Assembly (NCBI RefSeq): GCF_016785095.1
Contig: NZ_JAEKJB010000010.1
Coordinates: forward strand, 1 to 64,000
Direction: 5' to 3'
DNA length: 64,000 nt
Origin: Alloalcanivorax marinus
Lineage (GTDB): Bacteria > Pseudomonadota > Gammaproteobacteria > Pseudomonadales > Alcanivoracaceae
The number at the start of each line of letters is the position of its first letter. Positions within the stretch are counted from its first letter, which is position 1. The notes under the pieces were generated by a model. That model was not told the DNA's origin, ran no database searches, and was given only the letters and a program-made list of their open reading frames with translations. A program made the translations under genes and the position numbers. This document shows, one piece after another, positions 56,302 through 64,000 of the stretch.

Positions 56302-56865
56302 ATGAATCAGCCCATGAAAAGAGCACCCCGCGTGCACTCCTTTTTGTACATCTATCGTAATCACACCGGCGAGTTCTGGTGGTGCGCGGTCCCCTGGCTG
56401 GACGGCCACGGCCGCCGCCGGCAACGGCGCCGCTCCTTCCGCGACCGCCGCTACGGCAGCAAGGCGGCGGCCCTGGAGCAGGCCCGCCAATGGCGCGACC
56501 AAGCCATCCAGGACCCGGCGGTACGCGCCGCCATGGGCGACCGTCGCCCGTTGATGCTGTACGCCAGCGACGACCAGGACGACCCGGCGGAAAATACCCG
56601 CAATCCCTTCGGCCTGGTGGGCGTCACCGTGACCTTCCGCGACAAGCCCCTCGGCGGCAACTTCTCGGTAACCGCCAACCGGGGCCGCAAGCGATGGTTT
56701 TCGATTCGCCGCTACGGCGGCTTCGGCGCCTTCAAACGCGCGGTGATTCAGCGCTGCCAATGGGTCGGCGCGCCGGTGCCCGACGACCAGGAATTGCGCC
56801 AACGCTACCAGCATTGGGCGAACCGCAACCGCCATGTCCTGCGCCGTTACGGACTCGACCCCTGA
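56302..56865 (+). CDS. Small basic protein with two AP2-like repeats
   Basis: A 187-residue basic protein with two similar segments. One is at about residues 14-68 (FLYIYRNHTGEFWWCAVPW, then FRDRRYGSKAAALEQA). The other is at about 103-150 (GVTVTFRDKPLGGNFSVTA, then FSIRRYGGFGAFKRAV). Each has the pattern of an AP2 DNA-binding fold: three strands with aromatic and basic residues, then YG-x(3)-A and an amphipathic helix. Bacterial AP2 domains usually occur in HNH endonucleases or integrases, but no nuclease domain is present here. It could be a regulator or nucleoid protein. Family assignment is by pattern only. Its 3' end overlaps the convergent LysR gene by 19 bases. Confidence 0.6.
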   Translation: MNQPMKRAPRVHSFLYIYRNHTGEFWWCAVPWLDGHGRRRQRRRSFRDRRYGSKAAALEQARQWRDQAIQDPAVRAAMGDRRPLMLYASDDQDDPAENTRNPFGLVGVTVTFRDKPLGGNFSVTANRGRKRWFSIRRYGGFGAFKRAVIQRCQWVGAPVPDDQELRQRYQHWANRNRHVLRRYGLDP

Positions 56866-57728
56866 GCCGCCCCCTCCAGTAGCAGCGTCTCCAGCGCCCG
56901 TTCCCCCTCCCCCGGCGAGCGCCGCCGGTGACGCAGAAGATACAGCGGCCGGCGCAGCTCCGCGCCGGCCCCTGGCACCCGCGCCAGACGACCGTCTTCG
57001 AGAGCCCGGGCGGCGGCGATCAGGCTCACGTAGCCCACCCCGGCGCCGGCCAGCAACGCCTGGCGCACCGCCTCCCCGGCCCCCAGTTGCAGCAGGCGCT
57101 CGGCGGGCGGAAACGCCTCGCCCAGGCGCGCCTCGATCACCGCCCGGGTTCCCGAGCCCGGTTCGCGCATGACCCAGGGCCAGGATGCCGGATCCGGCCC
57201 CAGGACCGCCGCCAGCGACGGAGCCGCCACCCGCACCAGGGTGTCATCCCGCCAGCGCCGTACCGCCAGCAGGCGATGGGACACCGGCCCCTCCACCAGC
57301 GCCAGTTCGGTTTCCAGGGCCAGCAGGCGGGCCACGGCGGTGCGTGTGTTGACCACGTCCAGCCGCACCCGGGCCGCCGGGTGGCGGGCCCGGAAATCGG
57401 CCAGCAAGGGAGGCAGATAGTAATTGCCCAGTGTATGGGTGGCCGATAGCTCCACTTCCAACTCCGGCGTTTCGAACAGACGCTCACAGCGAGCCGCCTG
57501 CTCCAGCAGGGCACGGGCTTCCGGTCGCAGGCGCCGCCCCGCCGCGTTCAGGTGCAGCCCCCGCCCGACCCGGTCGAACAGGCGCTCGCCCAACCGATCC
57601 TCAAGCTGGGCCAGTGCCTGGCTTACCGCCGGCTGGGTCAGGGCAACCTGGCGGGCGGCGGCGGCGACGCTGCCGCTATCGGCCACGGCGAGAAACAGGC
57701 GCCACTGGCGCAAGGTGGTGTCATTCAT
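56847..57728 (-). CDS. LysR-family regulator, likely controlling the YeiH-type transporter
   Basis: A 293-residue LysR-type regulator. The N-terminal helix-turn-helix is at about residues 18-50 (GSVAAAARQVALTQPAVSQAL) and the effector-binding domain spans about 90-290 (ELSATHTLGNYYLPPLLADF). This resembles the CysB-like/YeiE subgroup next to yeiH. It is divergent from the transporter gene with 92 bases between, the classic layout for regulator and target. YeiE-type regulators respond to sulfite; that ligand is an inference here. Confidence 0.86.
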   Translation of the reverse strand: MNDTTLRQWRLFLAVADSGSVAAAARQVALTQPAVSQALAQLEDRLGERLFDRVGRGLHLNAAGRRLRPEARALLEQAARCERLFETPELEVELSATHTLGNYYLPPLLADFRARHPAARVRLDVVNTRTAVARLLALETELALVEGPVSHRLLAVRRWRDDTLVRVAAPSLAAVLGPDPASWPWVMREPGSGTRAVIEARLGEAFPPAERLLQLGAGEAVRQALLAGAGVGYVSLIAAARALEDGRLARVPGAGAELRRPLYLLRHRRRSPGEGERALETLLLEGAAQGSSP

Positions 57729-57820
57729 AAGTTTATTTTAGTTATATCTTTATATTTATTAAATATATTTAAGCCGATCACATTGCCATAGTGGCTTCGA
57801 ATCCATCACGGAGCCCGACC

Positions 57821-58843
57821 ATGCTGACCCAGGCCCTTCCCCGTCGCCCCGACTGGCCGTTCGTTGCGTTGATCCTGGCCTGCGGGATGGCCGGGATGGG
57901 CCTGGCGGCCACGCCCCTGGCCCACGCCTGGGGGCTGGGAGCACTGGCCCTGGCGCTGCTGATCGGCCTGCTGGTGGCGCAGCCCCTGCCGGCACCGTGG
58001 CGTGAACGGGCCATTCCGGCCCTGGCCCTGTTCAAGGGCCCGGTGCTGAAAACCGCCATCGTGCTTTACGGGCTGCGCATTCCGCTGGACGCGGTGGCCC
58101 GGCTCGGCCCCGGAGTGTTGCTGCTGGACGCGCTGCAGATCCTGGCCAGCCTGCTGCTGGCCGCCTGGCTGGGGCCACTGCTGTTCCGCATGCCACGCAA
58201 CGCCGCCCTGCTGATCGGTGTCGGCAACGGCATCTGTGGGGCCGCCGCGGTGCTGGCCGCCGAGCCGATACTGCGTGGCCGTGACCGGGACGGCGCCATG
58301 GCGGTGGCGGCGGTGGTGGTGTTCGGCACCCTCAACATGCTGTTGCTGCCGGTGATGTTCCATCACTGGCCCGGGTTGTTCGGCGACCCCGCCGACTATG
58401 CCCTGTTCACCGGTGCCACCGTGCAGGAGGTGGCCCAGGTGCTGGTGGCGGCCCAGGCCATGTCGCCGGCGCTGCTGGACACTGCCCTGCTGGTGAAGAT
58501 GGCCCGGGTGATGATGCTGGCGCCGGTACTGATGGGCCTGGCGCTGATGCTACGCGGCGGCGCTGCCGGCGCCACCGCCCGCCGGGTTCCGGTGCCGCCG
58601 TTCGCCCTGCTGTTCGCGCTGGCCATGGTGGTCAACGGCTTGATCGGGCTGCCGGACGCCCTGCGCCCGGCCCTGGCCAGCCTGGACAATCTCCTGCTCA
58701 CCCTGGCCATGGCCGGGCTGGGACTGAGCACCCACCTGAGCCTGCTGCGCCAGGCGGGCTGGCGCCCGCTGGCCCTGGGTGCCCTGCTGTGGGCCATGCT
58801 GCTGGCCGTGGCCGGCGCCGCCCTGAGCACCGGCCTGATCTAA
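57821..58843 (+). CDS. YeiH/UPF0324-family putative sulfate or sulfite exporter
   Basis: A 340-residue membrane protein with about ten helices of the YeiH (PSE) family. Family features include VLYGLRIPLD (about residue 88), LLIGVGNGICGAAAVLAAEP (about 136) and ATVQEVAQVLVAA (about 206). The ATG at 57821 has GGAG eight bases upstream; a GTG ten codons earlier is less likely. Transport of sulfate/sulfite is proposed for the family, sometimes in taurine or sulfonate catabolism. No sulfonate genes are adjacent. Confidence 0.85.
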   Translation: MLTQALPRRPDWPFVALILACGMAGMGLAATPLAHAWGLGALALALLIGLLVAQPLPAPWRERAIPALALFKGPVLKTAIVLYGLRIPLDAVARLGPGVLLLDALQILASLLLAAWLGPLLFRMPRNAALLIGVGNGICGAAAVLAAEPILRGRDRDGAMAVAAVVVFGTLNMLLLPVMFHHWPGLFGDPADYALFTGATVQEVAQVLVAAQAMSPALLDTALLVKMARVMMLAPVLMGLALMLRGGAAGATARRVPVPPFALLFALAMVVNGLIGLPDALRPALASLDNLLLTLAMAGLGLSTHLSLLRQAGWRPLALGALLWAMLLAVAGAALSTGLI

Positions 58844-58919
58844 CGCCGACGACGGGCGGCACTGTCCGGGCACCGAACCTCTGCTAGACTCGACGTTTTA
58901 GCCCTGGGGGAAGTCTTCC

Positions 58920-59189
58920 ATGCGTTTGCTCTGGCCATTGCTGCTGATCGCCCTGGCCGCGCCCGCCCTGGGCGCTGAATCCCGGGACGAGGGAGCCACC
59001 CGGGCGGCGGCGGAGGAAGCCGGCGACGCCGCCCGCCGCGAGCAGGCGGAACTGCGCGACCGCGCCGAGGCCCTGCGCGAACAGCAGGCCACCACCGACG
59101 CCCTGCTGGAAAAACAGGAGGCTTACCTGAAAGCCCTGGAACGCCAGGTGGAGGCCCTGAAACAACAGCGGCGGGACGGCGCCTCATGA
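58920..59189 (+). CDS. Small secreted coiled-coil protein
   Basis: An 89-residue protein with a Sec signal peptide (MRLLWPLLLIALAAPALGA, cut about residue 19). A charged coiled coil follows over about residues 25-85, rich in Ala, Glu, Gln and Arg (LEKQEAYLKALERQVEALK). It should be periplasmic or envelope-attached. It has no known domain. Its stop overlaps the start of the acetyltransferase gene (ATGA), so they are translated together. Confidence 0.75.
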   Translation: MRLLWPLLLIALAAPALGAESRDEGATRAAAEEAGDAARREQAELRDRAEALREQQATTDALLEKQEAYLKALERQVEALKQQRRDGAS

Positions 59190-59821
59190 TCCGCGCCCTG
59201 TGGCGGTGGCTTACCGGCGCCACCGCGCCGACCGAGCCAACCCCGGCGAGCCGGGCCGCCGAGCCGGCCAGCGCGCCGGCGCCCGCCGATGCCCCCGATG
59301 CCCCCGATGTCGACGATGCCGACGATTCACCCGACGCGCCGGCGGCCCTGCCCGGACTGCCCTTCCTGATCCGCCCCTTCGAGCCCGCCGACGGTCCCGC
59401 TCTGGTGGCGGTGTTTCAGGCCGCCGTGCACACCACCGCCGCCGACCACTACGACGCCAACCAACGGGCCGCCTGGGCCGCCGGCGCCGACACCCCCGGT
59501 TTCCAGGAAGCGCTCGCGGACGGTCTGACCATGGTGGCGGAATGGGATGGCCGGCCCGCCGCCTTCGCGCAATTGGTGGAACGGCGCGTCACCTTCGTCT
59601 ACGTGCATCCGGAAGCAGCCCGCCTGGGCATCGCCACCCTGCTCTATCATCATCTGGAGGACGAAGCCCGGATACGGGGGCTCGACGAATTGGTGACCGA
59701 GGCGAGCCTGGTGGCGCGGGATTTCTTCACCTTCCTCGGGTTCGAGGTGGACGGCGAGGAAAGCGTGCAACGGCGCGGCGTCTCTCTGCCCCGCTGGCGC
59801 ATGCGCAAGCGCCTGGCCTGA
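59186..59821 (+). CDS. GNAT-family N-acetyltransferase with a disordered N terminus
   Basis: A 211-residue protein. Residues 1-55 are a low-complexity Ala/Pro/Asp region. From about 56 a GNAT domain runs to the end: FLIRPFEPADGPALVAVF, FVYVHPEAARLGIATLLYHH (the acetyl-CoA loop is degenerate, R-L-G-I-A) and ASLVARDFFTFLGFE. The acceptor is unknown. It starts at 59186, overlapping the coiled-coil gene. A REP-like element and terminator follow. Confidence 0.82.
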   Translation: MIRALWRWLTGATAPTEPTPASRAAEPASAPAPADAPDAPDVDDADDSPDAPAALPGLPFLIRPFEPADGPALVAVFQAAVHTTAADHYDANQRAAWAAGADTPGFQEALADGLTMVAEWDGRPAAFAQLVERRVTFVYVHPEAARLGIATLLYHHLEDEARIRGLDELVTEASLVARDFFTFLGFEVDGEESVQRRGVSLPRWRMRKRLA

Positions 59822-59878
59822 AACTTCGCCGGCCTCCCGCGCGACTCCGCATGTTGCGGGGGGCGGTTGGATCACGCG

Positions 59879-59897
59879 GTAGGAGCGAAAACGCGAT
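59879..59897 (+). repeat. Partial REP-like element (GTAGGAGCGAAAACGCGAT)
   Basis: Retains GTAGGAGCGA and CGCGAT of the REP family with a shortened core. It lies between the acetyltransferase and the wrbA terminator. Confidence 0.5.
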
Positions 59898-59902
59898 GAA
59901 CA

Positions 59903-59929
59903 AAAAAAACCGCCCGGGGGAGGGCGGTA
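59903..59929 (-). terminator. Intrinsic terminator of wrbA
   Basis: Reading on the minus strand: ACCGCCCTCCCCCGGGCGGT followed by a run of T. The stem pairs ACCGCCC with GGGCGGT. It lies 47 bases after the wrbA stop. Confidence 0.88.
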
Positions 59930-59975
59930 TAAGGGGTAAGAATCAGCGCTATGAGTTCTTACACGAGAGGAAATC

Positions 59976-60575
59976 TCAGAGTTTCACGGTCAGCTTCGCG
60001 ACCTGCTCACCCTGGTAACGGGCCAGGGACAATTCCTTGGCACTGGGCTGACGGCTGCCGTCCGGCCCGGCCAGGGTACCCGCCCCGTAGGGCGAGGCAC
60101 CGTGGGTTTCGCTAATATCGTTCTGCTCCTGGCCCGGGTCCGCGTAACCCAGCGGCACCAGGATGAAGCCGTGGTGGGCCAGGGTCAGCCAGGTGGAAAT
60201 AATGGTGGTTTCCTTGCCGCCACCGGTGCCGGTGGAAGTAAATACGCTGGCCACCTTGCCGGCCAGAGCCCCCTGGGCCCACAGACCGCCGGTCTGATCC
60301 CAAAAGGTGCGCATCTGACCGCTCATGTTGCCAAAACGGGTGGGCGTACCGACGATCACGGCGTCGTAATCCTTGAGTTCCTGCGGACTGGCTTCCGGAG
60401 CGTTTTGGTCGGTCTTGCCGCCGGCCGCCTTGAACGCGTCCTCGGGCATGGTTTCCGGCACCCGCTTGATGGTCACTTCCACGCCGTCCACGCCACGGGC
60501 GCCCTCGGCCACGGCGTCCGCCAGTGACTCGATGTGTCCGTACATGGAGTAATACAGCACCAGAATCCGTTTCAT
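59976..60575 (-). CDS. wrbA: NAD(P)H:quinone oxidoreductase, WrbA type
   Basis: A 199-residue flavodoxin-like FMN protein that reduces quinones by two electrons. FMN-binding motifs are [15 protein letters not shown] (about residues 5-19), [21 protein letters not shown] (about 78, read as [16 protein letters not shown]) and [11 protein letters not shown] (about 113). Length matches WrbA (198). The start at 60575 is MKRILVLYY; longer frames to 61271 are antisense extensions. It is transcribed alone and has its own terminator. Confidence 0.94.
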   Translation of the reverse strand: MKRILVLYYSMYGHIESLADAVAEGARGVDGVEVTIKRVPETMPEDAFKAAGGKTDQNAPEASPQELKDYDAVIVGTPTRFGNMSGQMRTFWDQTGGLWAQGALAGKVASVFTSTGTGGGKETTIISTWLTLAHHGFILVPLGYADPGQEQNDISETHGASPYGAGTLAGPDGSRQPSAKELSLARYQGEQVAKLTVKL

Positions 60576-60673
60576 CGCTCTAAGCCTCGTCCATTTCCGA
60601 AAGAGATTAGAACTGTACAGATAAAGCTGGTGTGAAGGGACGAGGGTGAGAAGAACGGATTGATCGGATTTTT

Positions 60674-61909
60674 TTATAGATCCGCCCGCACCAGCCCGGG
60701 ATCGCCCTCGGCGAACAGATGGCGCAGGGCGGCGTTCTGTACACGCCGACCATGACGTTGCTGCCAGCGACGCGCCCCCGGCAGGTAACGCAGTAGCATA
60801 TGGCCGACGAAACGCGGCACCAGGGTGGCGAGCGGAAACCAGGGGCCAACGTTGTCCGGCAGGCCGAGCTGACGCATTTTCTCCCGGTTCAGGAAATAGC
60901 GGGTGACGCTCAAGTGCCTCCAGTAGGCCCAGCGCCGGCGCGCCCCGGCCCAGCGCGGGAACGATTGCGACAACGGCTCCCGGGACAGAGCCCGGCCCAG
61001 TTCCTGGCTGGTCCAGTCCGGGCGGCTCTGGGTCATCATGGCATGGTGCAACAACACGATGCCATCCCGCTCCCGCTCCACCAGCCAGCGTTCGTCCACG
61101 CCCATCAGCCAGCCGGCGTATTTCCACAGGTGCATGACCGCCCGGGATTCCCGCGCCGTCACCGGAATCCCCATCTTGCGCAGCCCGCCCAGCATCACCA
61201 CGCAGAAGCCCAGATAGGTGGCGGCCATATCCACCTGGTTGAGCGGCAGGCCCCAACGGGCATGCTCCCACTCGTCGCGACGATCCAGGTTACGCCGCAC
61301 CAGCCCATGCACCATGCGCACATGCAGCGTGCCCCGATACCCTTCCCCACCGGCCAACAGGCCGCCCTCCTCGGTGCAATCGATCCACCATTTTCCAGTC
61401 TCCGCCACCCGCCGGGCGGTGCCCTGGCTGAGCGCGCCGGTGAGCACCAGGGACTGGTTGAAGCCGGACAGCAAATAGCCGCCCATCAGCGCCAGATCAC
61501 GCAGCACGTAAGGCGCGGCCATGCCGGTGGATTGAATGAAACGGGCACCTTCGTCCACCAGGGCCGGGTCCAGCCAGGACGGTGCCGCCACCCGGTCCAT
61601 GAACGCCTTCAACGGGGCCGGACAATCCGGCACCGCCTCCACGCCCTCGCGCACCGCCGTTTCGAACAGGGGGCGCGCCCGGGCCGGGCCATACTCGTAC
61701 ATCCATTCGATCAGGGCATCCATGGCCGGGTCGCCCACCCACAGATCGTCCAGCGCGGTCTGGTATTCCTCGCGGCTGGGCGCCAGTTCCCGGCCCAGAA
61801 GACGGCGCAGCCAGGCCGGAGTCGGCGTGGCGGTCTTTTCGAACGGTCGCGCCCGGGTCGGGGCGGATACTGGCACGGAACAGGTGGTCGAGGGGGCCGG
61901 TGCGTTCAT
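60674..61909 (-). CDS. MpaB/Lcp-family (DUF2236) oxygenase-like protein
   Basis: A 411-residue protein of the ER-bound-oxygenase mpaB/rubber-oxygenase family, mostly helical. The segment [16 protein letters not shown] (about residues 196-211) contains the histidine pair expected to bind haem b. [27 protein letters not shown] precedes it (read as [13 protein letters not shown]). Relatives cleave prenyl chains or polyisoprene with O2. No signal peptide is visible. The start at 61909 follows AGGAGAGCCCC. It is divergent from a TetR regulator, and a palindrome between them suggests direct control. The substrate is unknown. Confidence 0.82.
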   Translation of the reverse strand: MNAPAPSTTCSVPVSAPTRARPFEKTATPTPAWLRRLLGRELAPSREEYQTALDDLWVGDPAMDALIEWMYEYGPARARPLFETAVREGVEAVPDCPAPLKAFMDRVAAPSWLDPALVDEGARFIQSTGMAAPYVLRDLALMGGYLLSGFNQSLVLTGALSQGTARRVAETGKWWIDCTEEGGLLAGGEGYRGTLHVRMVHGLVRRNLDRRDEWEHARWGLPLNQVDMAATYLGFCVVMLGGLRKMGIPVTARESRAVMHLWKYAGWLMGVDERWLVERERDGIVLLHHAMMTQSRPDWTSQELGRALSREPLSQSFPRWAGARRRWAYWRHLSVTRYFLNREKMRQLGLPDNVGPWFPLATLVPRFVGHMLLRYLPGARRWQQRHGRRVQNAALRHLFAEGDPGLVRADL

Positions 61910-61974
61910 GGGGCTCTCCTGGTGGCTTTGGCCTGGTGGCTTTGGCGGGCACTTGCTCATGATCGCACCTTAAT

Positions 61975-61990
61975 GCGAATATCTATTCGC
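61975..61990. promoter_or_regulatory. Candidate TetR operator (GCGAATA-TC-TATTCGC)
   Basis: Perfect 7-bp inverted repeat in the 105-base gap between the oxygenase and the TetR gene. ATTCGCGTT recurs at 61985 and 61996, 11 bp apart, giving extra half-sites. The position fits repression of both genes. Confidence 0.65.
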
Positions 61991-62014
61991 GTTCAATTCG
62001 CGTTTCGAGGCCCC

Positions 62015-62623
62015 ATGCGTAAACAGCCACGGCAAAAACGTTCCCGGGAAATGGTGAAAGCCCTGGTGGAAGCCACCGGTCAGTGCATCCAGCGCCACGG
62101 CCTGGACGACACCACCACGGCGCGTATCGCCGAACAGGCCGGCGTCAGCGTCGGTTCGCTGTACCAGTACTTCGGCGACAAGGACGCCCTGATCGCGGCA
62201 CTGCTGGACCGCCTCGCCGAGGACATCGCCGCCGGCCTGCGGCGGCTGCCGCTGATGGCGGTCACCGACCTGGGCGAGATGGTGCACCGCTCGATCCGCT
62301 TCGGCTTCTCGGTGCTGCGCTCCCGGGACGGGCTCTATCTGGAGCTGGTGCGCAACTGGCATCGGCTGCCCACCAACCGGGTGGTGGACCTGCTGCAGCA
62401 GCATTTCATGGAACTGTCGCGGCTGTATTTTCTGCGCCACTATCGGGATTATCCAATCGAGAACCTGGAGGTGCGCGTGTTCATCGTCACCAACAGCGTG
62501 CTGTTCACCATGGTGCGCCACGTCAGCCAGGGCGATCTGATCGATGAAGAAGAGCTGGCCCGGGAACTGACGCGCATGGTGGCCGGGTACCTGGGACAAC
62601 CCCCGCAAGGTGACCCGCCGTGA
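62015..62623 (+). CDS. TetR-family regulator
   Basis: A 202-residue TetR-type repressor. The N-terminal helix-turn-helix is at about residues 10-55 (TARIAEQAGVSVGSLYQYFGDKDALIAAL) in the usual TetR form (short motif VGSLYQYFGDKDAL). The C-terminal ligand domain has no obvious relatives by eye. The ATG at 62015 follows GAGG. An in-frame ATG at 61973 would translate the operator and is rejected. It is divergent from the MpaB-family oxygenase and overlaps an AraC gene by GTGA. Confidence 0.87.
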   Translation: MRKQPRQKRSREMVKALVEATGQCIQRHGLDDTTTARIAEQAGVSVGSLYQYFGDKDALIAALLDRLAEDIAAGLRRLPLMAVTDLGEMVHRSIRFGFSVLRSRDGLYLELVRNWHRLPTNRVVDLLQQHFMELSRLYFLRHYRDYPIENLEVRVFIVTNSVLFTMVRHVSQGDLIDEEELARELTRMVAGYLGQPPQGDPP

Positions 62624-63612
62624 GCCCGGATCTGGCGCTTACCTACTGCCGCATGATCGCCGACACCCTGGAGACCAATGACGCCGGGCGGACCATTCTG
62701 CTCGAAGGCACCGGCATCAACGCGGCCACTCTGGAGCAAGGCGAGGGTTTCATCGACTGGCCCGGTGCACGCCGGCTGATCGCCAATGCCCTGGCCCTGT
62801 CGCCACGGCCGGACCTGGCCCTGCGCACTGGCCTGCGCGCCCTGCCCGCCATGCATGGCCCCATGGGCATGGCGGCCATGGCCAGCGCCACCCTGCGCGA
62901 CGCCATGCTGCTGTTCGCGCGCTTTAACAACACCCGCACCCGGGTGTTCAGCACTCATCTGGAAGAAGACCGGGAGGCCATTACCCTGCGGCTGGATTTC
63001 ATCGAGCCCCAGGACTACGCGGTGCGCTTTCTCACCGAATCGGCGCTGGCCTCCGCCTTTGCCTGCCATATCGTGCTGCGTGGCCGCCCCATCAAGGACG
63101 GCGCCGTGCATTTCAACTATCCGCCGCCGGAGCACGCCGTCCTGTATCGGGAAGCGTTCGCCGGCATCCGGGTGCAATTCGACGCCCCCCGCGTGGCGTT
63201 GACCTTGCCTGCTCACTACGGTGACGAGCCGGTGCCCAGCCACGACCGGGATTTGCTGTGGATGGCGGTGCGCCAGTGCGAGGCCCGCCAGGAAGCACTG
63301 CGCCGGCACGGCTCGTTCAGCGACCAGGTGCTGGCGCGGCTACGCGCCGAACCGGAACCGGACCTGGTGGCGGTGGCCGGGACGCTGCACGTCAGCCCGC
63401 GCACTCTGATCCGCCGGCTCAAGGCCGAGGGCACCCGTTTCCAGGCCCTGCGCGACCGCACCCGGGCGCAACGGGCCGCCGAACTGCTGGGCCTGCCCCA
63501 CTACACCGTGGCGGCGGTGGCCCGGGAGTTGGGTTATACCGATGTGGCCAGTTTCCGACGCGCCTTCCGGCGCTGGTATGGCACCCACCCCAGCGACTTC
63601 CGCCGTTCCTGA
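62620..63612 (+). CDS. AraC-family regulator with an Arabinose_bd-type domain
   Basis: A 330-residue regulator similar in layout to that at 30207-31208: an N-terminal effector domain (about residues 15-200, GPMGMAAMASATLRDAMLLF) and a C-terminal AraC DNA-binding domain. The latter includes LVAVAGTLHVSPRTLIRRL at about 248 and ELGYTDVASFRRAFRRWYG at about 302. The start is GTG at 62620 inside the TetR stop codon, so the two regulators are translationally coupled. It precedes a desaturase-like gene by 103 bases, which may be its target. Confidence 0.86.
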   Translation: MSPDLALTYCRMIADTLETNDAGRTILLEGTGINAATLEQGEGFIDWPGARRLIANALALSPRPDLALRTGLRALPAMHGPMGMAAMASATLRDAMLLFARFNNTRTRVFSTHLEEDREAITLRLDFIEPQDYAVRFLTESALASAFACHIVLRGRPIKDGAVHFNYPPPEHAVLYREAFAGIRVQFDAPRVALTLPAHYGDEPVPSHDRDLLWMAVRQCEARQEALRRHGSFSDQVLARLRAEPEPDLVAVAGTLHVSPRTLIRRLKAEGTRFQALRDRTRAQRAAELLGLPHYTVAAVARELGYTDVASFRRAFRRWYGTHPSDFRRS

Positions 63613-63715
63613 ACCCGCGCTGTCACTTTTTATCCCCCTGTTGGCAATTTCCGTGTCTGCCCGTCGTCGCCTTCCTGGTAAACACTGTGTGCACGTAACG
63701 AGGCGGAGACCCGTG

Positions 63716-64000
63716 ATGTACAGCGACGCGACCGACACCCTGGAAAAACAACGGCTGGCCCGGCTGCGGCTGTCCCCCACCCTGGCCTGGCCCACGGTGG
63801 CGATTCTGATCGGCAGCGTGGCCACCATCGCCGCCAGTTGGGTGCTGACCATGAACCATCTCTGGCCGCTGTGGGTGGGCATGGTGGTCAACGGCGTGGC
63901 CGGCTACGCCTTGTTCACCCCGGCCCATGAGGCGATTCACCGCTGCGCCGCGCGCAGCCCGAAAATGAACGACTTCCTGCTGGCGGCGGCCACCTTCGTG
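63716..64000 (+). CDS. Fatty acid desaturase-like membrane protein (partial, 3' end outside window)
   Basis: The first 95 residues of a membrane protein starting at ATG 63716 with GGAG about eight bases upstream. Two hydrophobic helices (about residues 27-45 and 50-68) precede the histidine motif PAHEAIHR (HxxxH, about residues 71-76). This is the first iron-ligand box of membrane desaturases and hydroxylases. The rest lies beyond the window, so the family call is provisional. It follows the AraC regulator on the same strand. Confidence 0.65.
   Translation, partial: MYSDATDTLEKQRLARLRLSPTLAWPTVAILIGSVATIAASWVLTMNHLWPLWVGMVVNGVAGYALFTPAHEAIHRCAARSPKMNDFLLAAATFV

Noticed and set aside
60800..62014. 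A 405-codon upstream extension of the TetR gene
   Set aside because: It runs antisense to the MpaB-family gene and through the operator. TetR homology starts near 62015.

Overview
The window is about 66% GC, gene-dense and uninterrupted: 57 protein genes, the last cut by the window edge, with no rRNA, tRNA, CRISPR array or insertion sequence visible. Gene content points to a marine or hydrocarbon-associated gammaproteobacterium, most likely an Alcanivorax/Alloalcanivorax relative. Supporting this are a class Ia NrdAB with a double ATP-cone, a RimB-RimK pair, a split HpaG1/HpaG2, a sterol-desaturase-family hydroxylase, an MpaB-type oxygenase and pseudomonad-like REP elements. The genus is an inference.

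Layout. 0.2-4.2 kb: rhlE, a propionyl-CoA synthetase-like gene and a rhodanese. 4.3-7.9 kb (minus): a tightly overlapping rimB-rimK-deacylase-phosphatase operon. 8-16.5 kb: argG, rnt, grxD, an orphan hydantoinase B, argD-argF and two tandem diguanylate cyclases. 16.7-20.6 kb (minus): glpK and an RstAB-like two-component system. 20.6-25.8 kb: nrdA-nrdB behind a control region with NrdR-like boxes and a DnaA box. 25.9-32.3 kb: an acetolactate-synthase-like enzyme, a DinB protein, a Kef-type antiporter, and an AraC regulator divergent from a sterol-desaturase-like gene. 32.4-35.3 kb: two Tat-exported lipoprotein phosphatases behind a candidate Pho box.

35.3-49.5 kb is the most distinctive block. 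It holds a DctPQM TRAP transporter, a MobA-like single-component flavin hydroxylase, the AraC regulator HpaA, and the whole homoprotocatechuate meta-cleavage route (hpaG1 G2 E D F H I), followed by a succinate-semialdehyde dehydrogenase and hpaR. In this block the hydroxylase takes the place of two-component HpaBC, and the TRAP system that of HpaX. The same operator, CATTAA-N4-TTAATG, sits at both the TRAP promoter and the hpaG1 promoter. A-rich AANAANAA motifs lie at the ribosome binding sites of the catabolic transcripts. Together these suggest one regulon for an aromatic acid, repressed by HpaR, activated by HpaA and perhaps under Hfq/Crc carbon control.

49.5-64 kb: TerC, a YdbS/YdbT-like PH-domain pair, acnA, a small protein with two AP2-like repeats, a LysR regulator divergent from a YeiH-type transporter, wrbA, an MpaB-family oxygenase divergent from a TetR-AraC regulator pair, and the start of a desaturase-like gene.
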